Shown: positions 63,246 through 64,000 of the stretch, piece after piece | How positions within the stretch are numbered: the first letter of the stretch is position 1 | Layout: each line of letters starts with the position of its first letter | Source: CAXBPY01 sp003455275 | GTDB lineage: Bacteria > Bacteroidota > Bacteroidia > Chitinophagales > UBA10324 | Direction: 5' to 3' | Length of the DNA: 64,000 bases | Assembly: GCA_963977675.1 (NCBI GenBank) | Contig: CAXBPY010000006.1 | Span: forward strand, 3,861 to 67,860 | Position numbers and translations under genes: made by a program | The notes under the pieces: model-generated | Database searches by the model: none | What the model was told of the DNA's origin: nothing | Seen by the model: the letters and a program-made list of their open reading frames with translations, nothing else

Positions 63246-63722
63246 ATGACTCTTAAAAAATATTTGACTCTGGTCACGGTCCTGATAATTTCAATTACAA
63301 ATTCTTATTGCCAGCAAATTGACACACTCGTTCAGCAAGAAGTGATTGATGATGTTCCCCCGGATATTAACAAAGTAGGAATTGCCCCATCGGAAAAAAC
63401 TGAACAGGAAATTTTCGCCTTTGTGGAACAAATGCCTCAGTTCCCGGGAGGAGAAAGCGCGATGTATAAGTTTCTTGGAGATAATATTCATTACCCGGAG
63501 TCCGCGCGTAAAGCAAATGTACAGGGAAAAGTATTTGTTCAATTTGTTGTCTCTCCAAACGGCGAATTAACTGATTTAAAAATTCTTCGTGGTGTTTCCA
63601 CCGATATCGATAATGAAGCACTTCGGGTTATTCATATGATGCCAAACTGGGTTCCCGGAAAGCAAAATGGAAGATGTGTTTCTGTACTTTTTACTCTTCC
63701 CATCAATTTTAAACTGAAATAA
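63246..63722 (+). CDS. TonB C-terminal domain protein with signal peptide
   Basis: 158 residues. Signal-like N-terminus MTLKKYLTLVTVLIISITNSYC (about 22). A short linker (PPDINKVGIAPSEKTEQEIF) leads to the TonB C-terminal domain (about 65-158, FVEQMPQFPGGESAMYKFLG; YPESARKANVQGKVFVQFVV). Unlike a standard TonB there is no evident Pro-rich spanning region, so it may be periplasmic rather than anchored; the Cys at 22 lies near a lipobox-like place but the -3 and -1 residues fit poorly. No ExbB/ExbD nearby. Confidence 0.85.
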   Translation: MTLKKYLTLVTVLIISITNSYCQQIDTLVQQEVIDDVPPDINKVGIAPSEKTEQEIFAFVEQMPQFPGGESAMYKFLGDNIHYPESARKANVQGKVFVQFVVSPNGELTDLKILRGVSTDIDNEALRVIHMMPNWVPGKQNGRCVSVLFTLPINFKLK

Positions 63723-63746
63723 ATTTTAACAGAAGAAAAATAAATC

Positions 63747-64000
63747 ATGCGGCCTATCAGAGTTCTTGTTGCTAAAGTTGGATTAGACGGTCACGATCGC
63801 GGAGCAAAATTTATTGCCAGCGCACTACGCGATGCCGGAATGGAAGTGATTTATACCGGCTTGCGCCAAACTCCCGAAATGGTGGTGAACAGCGCCTTGC
63901 AGGAAGATGCCGATGCTATCGGTATCAGCATTCTTTCCGGTGCGCATATGACGGTGTTTCCTAAAATCATTCAGCTTATGAAAGAAAAAGAAATGAATGA
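63747..64000 (+). CDS. Cobalamin B12-binding subunit of methylmalonyl-CoA mutase type, C-terminus cut
   Basis: Reads from ATG 63747 to the edge (84 codons). VLVAKVGLDGHDRGAKFIAS has the DxHxxG cobalamin-binding signature (here GLDGHDRGAK), and ISILSGAHMTVFPKIIQLM the SxL...GG half. The small C-terminal subunit alone or the mutase small domain could be coded; the length of the family is about 130-140 residues when separate. It belongs with the mce gene 6 kb upstream in propionate metabolism. Confidence 0.88.
   Translation, partial: MRPIRVLVAKVGLDGHDRGAKFIASALRDAGMEVIYTGLRQTPEMVVNSALQEDADAIGISILSGAHMTVFPKIIQLMKEKEMN

Overview
The window is about 64 kb of an AT-leaning genome (roughly 40% GC by eye) that reads as a member of the Bacteroidota. 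The evidence is five secreted proteins with type IX secretion (T9SS) C-terminal sorting domains, one carrying the type B 'gliding-motility' form; a Bacteroidota-type DUF5606 protein; a DksA-like protein that has lost most zinc ligands; an ileS-dksA-lspA run; start sites without strong Shine-Dalgarno sequences; and a few TAnnTTTG -7 promoter candidates. I cannot place it below phylum level. No phage, insertion sequence, CRISPR array or plasmid gene was recognised. No gene-free stretch exceeds 300 bases; the largest gaps (924-1135, 17070-17324, 43606-43816) hold only short repeats or nothing I can name.

Layout. 1-7455: a partial membrane glycosyltransferase, an NtrC-type response regulator without a DNA-binding domain, a YqeY / CvpA / PabA-TrpG run, a TMTC-like membrane protein with TPRs, DUF5606, and the rpmH-rnpA-yidD block. 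7501-12731 (minus): five genes in tight succession (GH3-type amide synthetase, LysE exporter, HAD protein, membrane glycosyltransferase, acyltransferase). 12810-27130: lipid-flippase-type ABC exporter, T9SS protein, NhaD antiporter, a CstB-like persulfide dioxygenase-rhodanese, a PIF1-like helicase, serS, then lspA, the DksA-like protein and ileS. 27252-41176: T9SS substrates (thioredoxin-like, gingipain-like C25 protease, a 1047-residue Ig/PKD repeat protein, a small PKD protein), a split transketolase whose two halves are separated by two paralogous von Willebrand A genes, and an S41 protease. 41192-43890: NAD+ synthetase, an outer-membrane barrel and a CAU-anticodon tRNA.

43906-54035 is a ten-gene minus-strand run, with gaps of at most about 50 bases and many 1-4 base overlaps, for a nonulosonic acid of the legionaminic type. 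It combines a LegB/LegC/LegG/LegI/PtmE/PglD-like core with an SpsF-like cytidylyltransferase, a class III aminotransferase, a Gfo/Idh oxidoreductase and a PseG/SpsG-like protein whose expected catalytic histidine is arginine. I consider this hybrid cluster the most interesting system here.

54126-64000: kynureninase and kynurenine 3-monooxygenase (tryptophan to 3-hydroxyanthranilate, feeding NAD with the nearby synthetase), an A-type Fe-S carrier, methylmalonyl-CoA epimerase, TrmB, a PaaG-like isomerase, pirin, an M1 aminopeptidase, a lone b-type cytochrome, a small charged protein, a TonB-domain protein and the start of a methylmalonyl-CoA mutase-type B12-binding subunit. Several intergenic spaces carry short imperfect palindromes or tandem repeats, and two such repeats appear to sit inside the signal-peptide region of one VWA gene.
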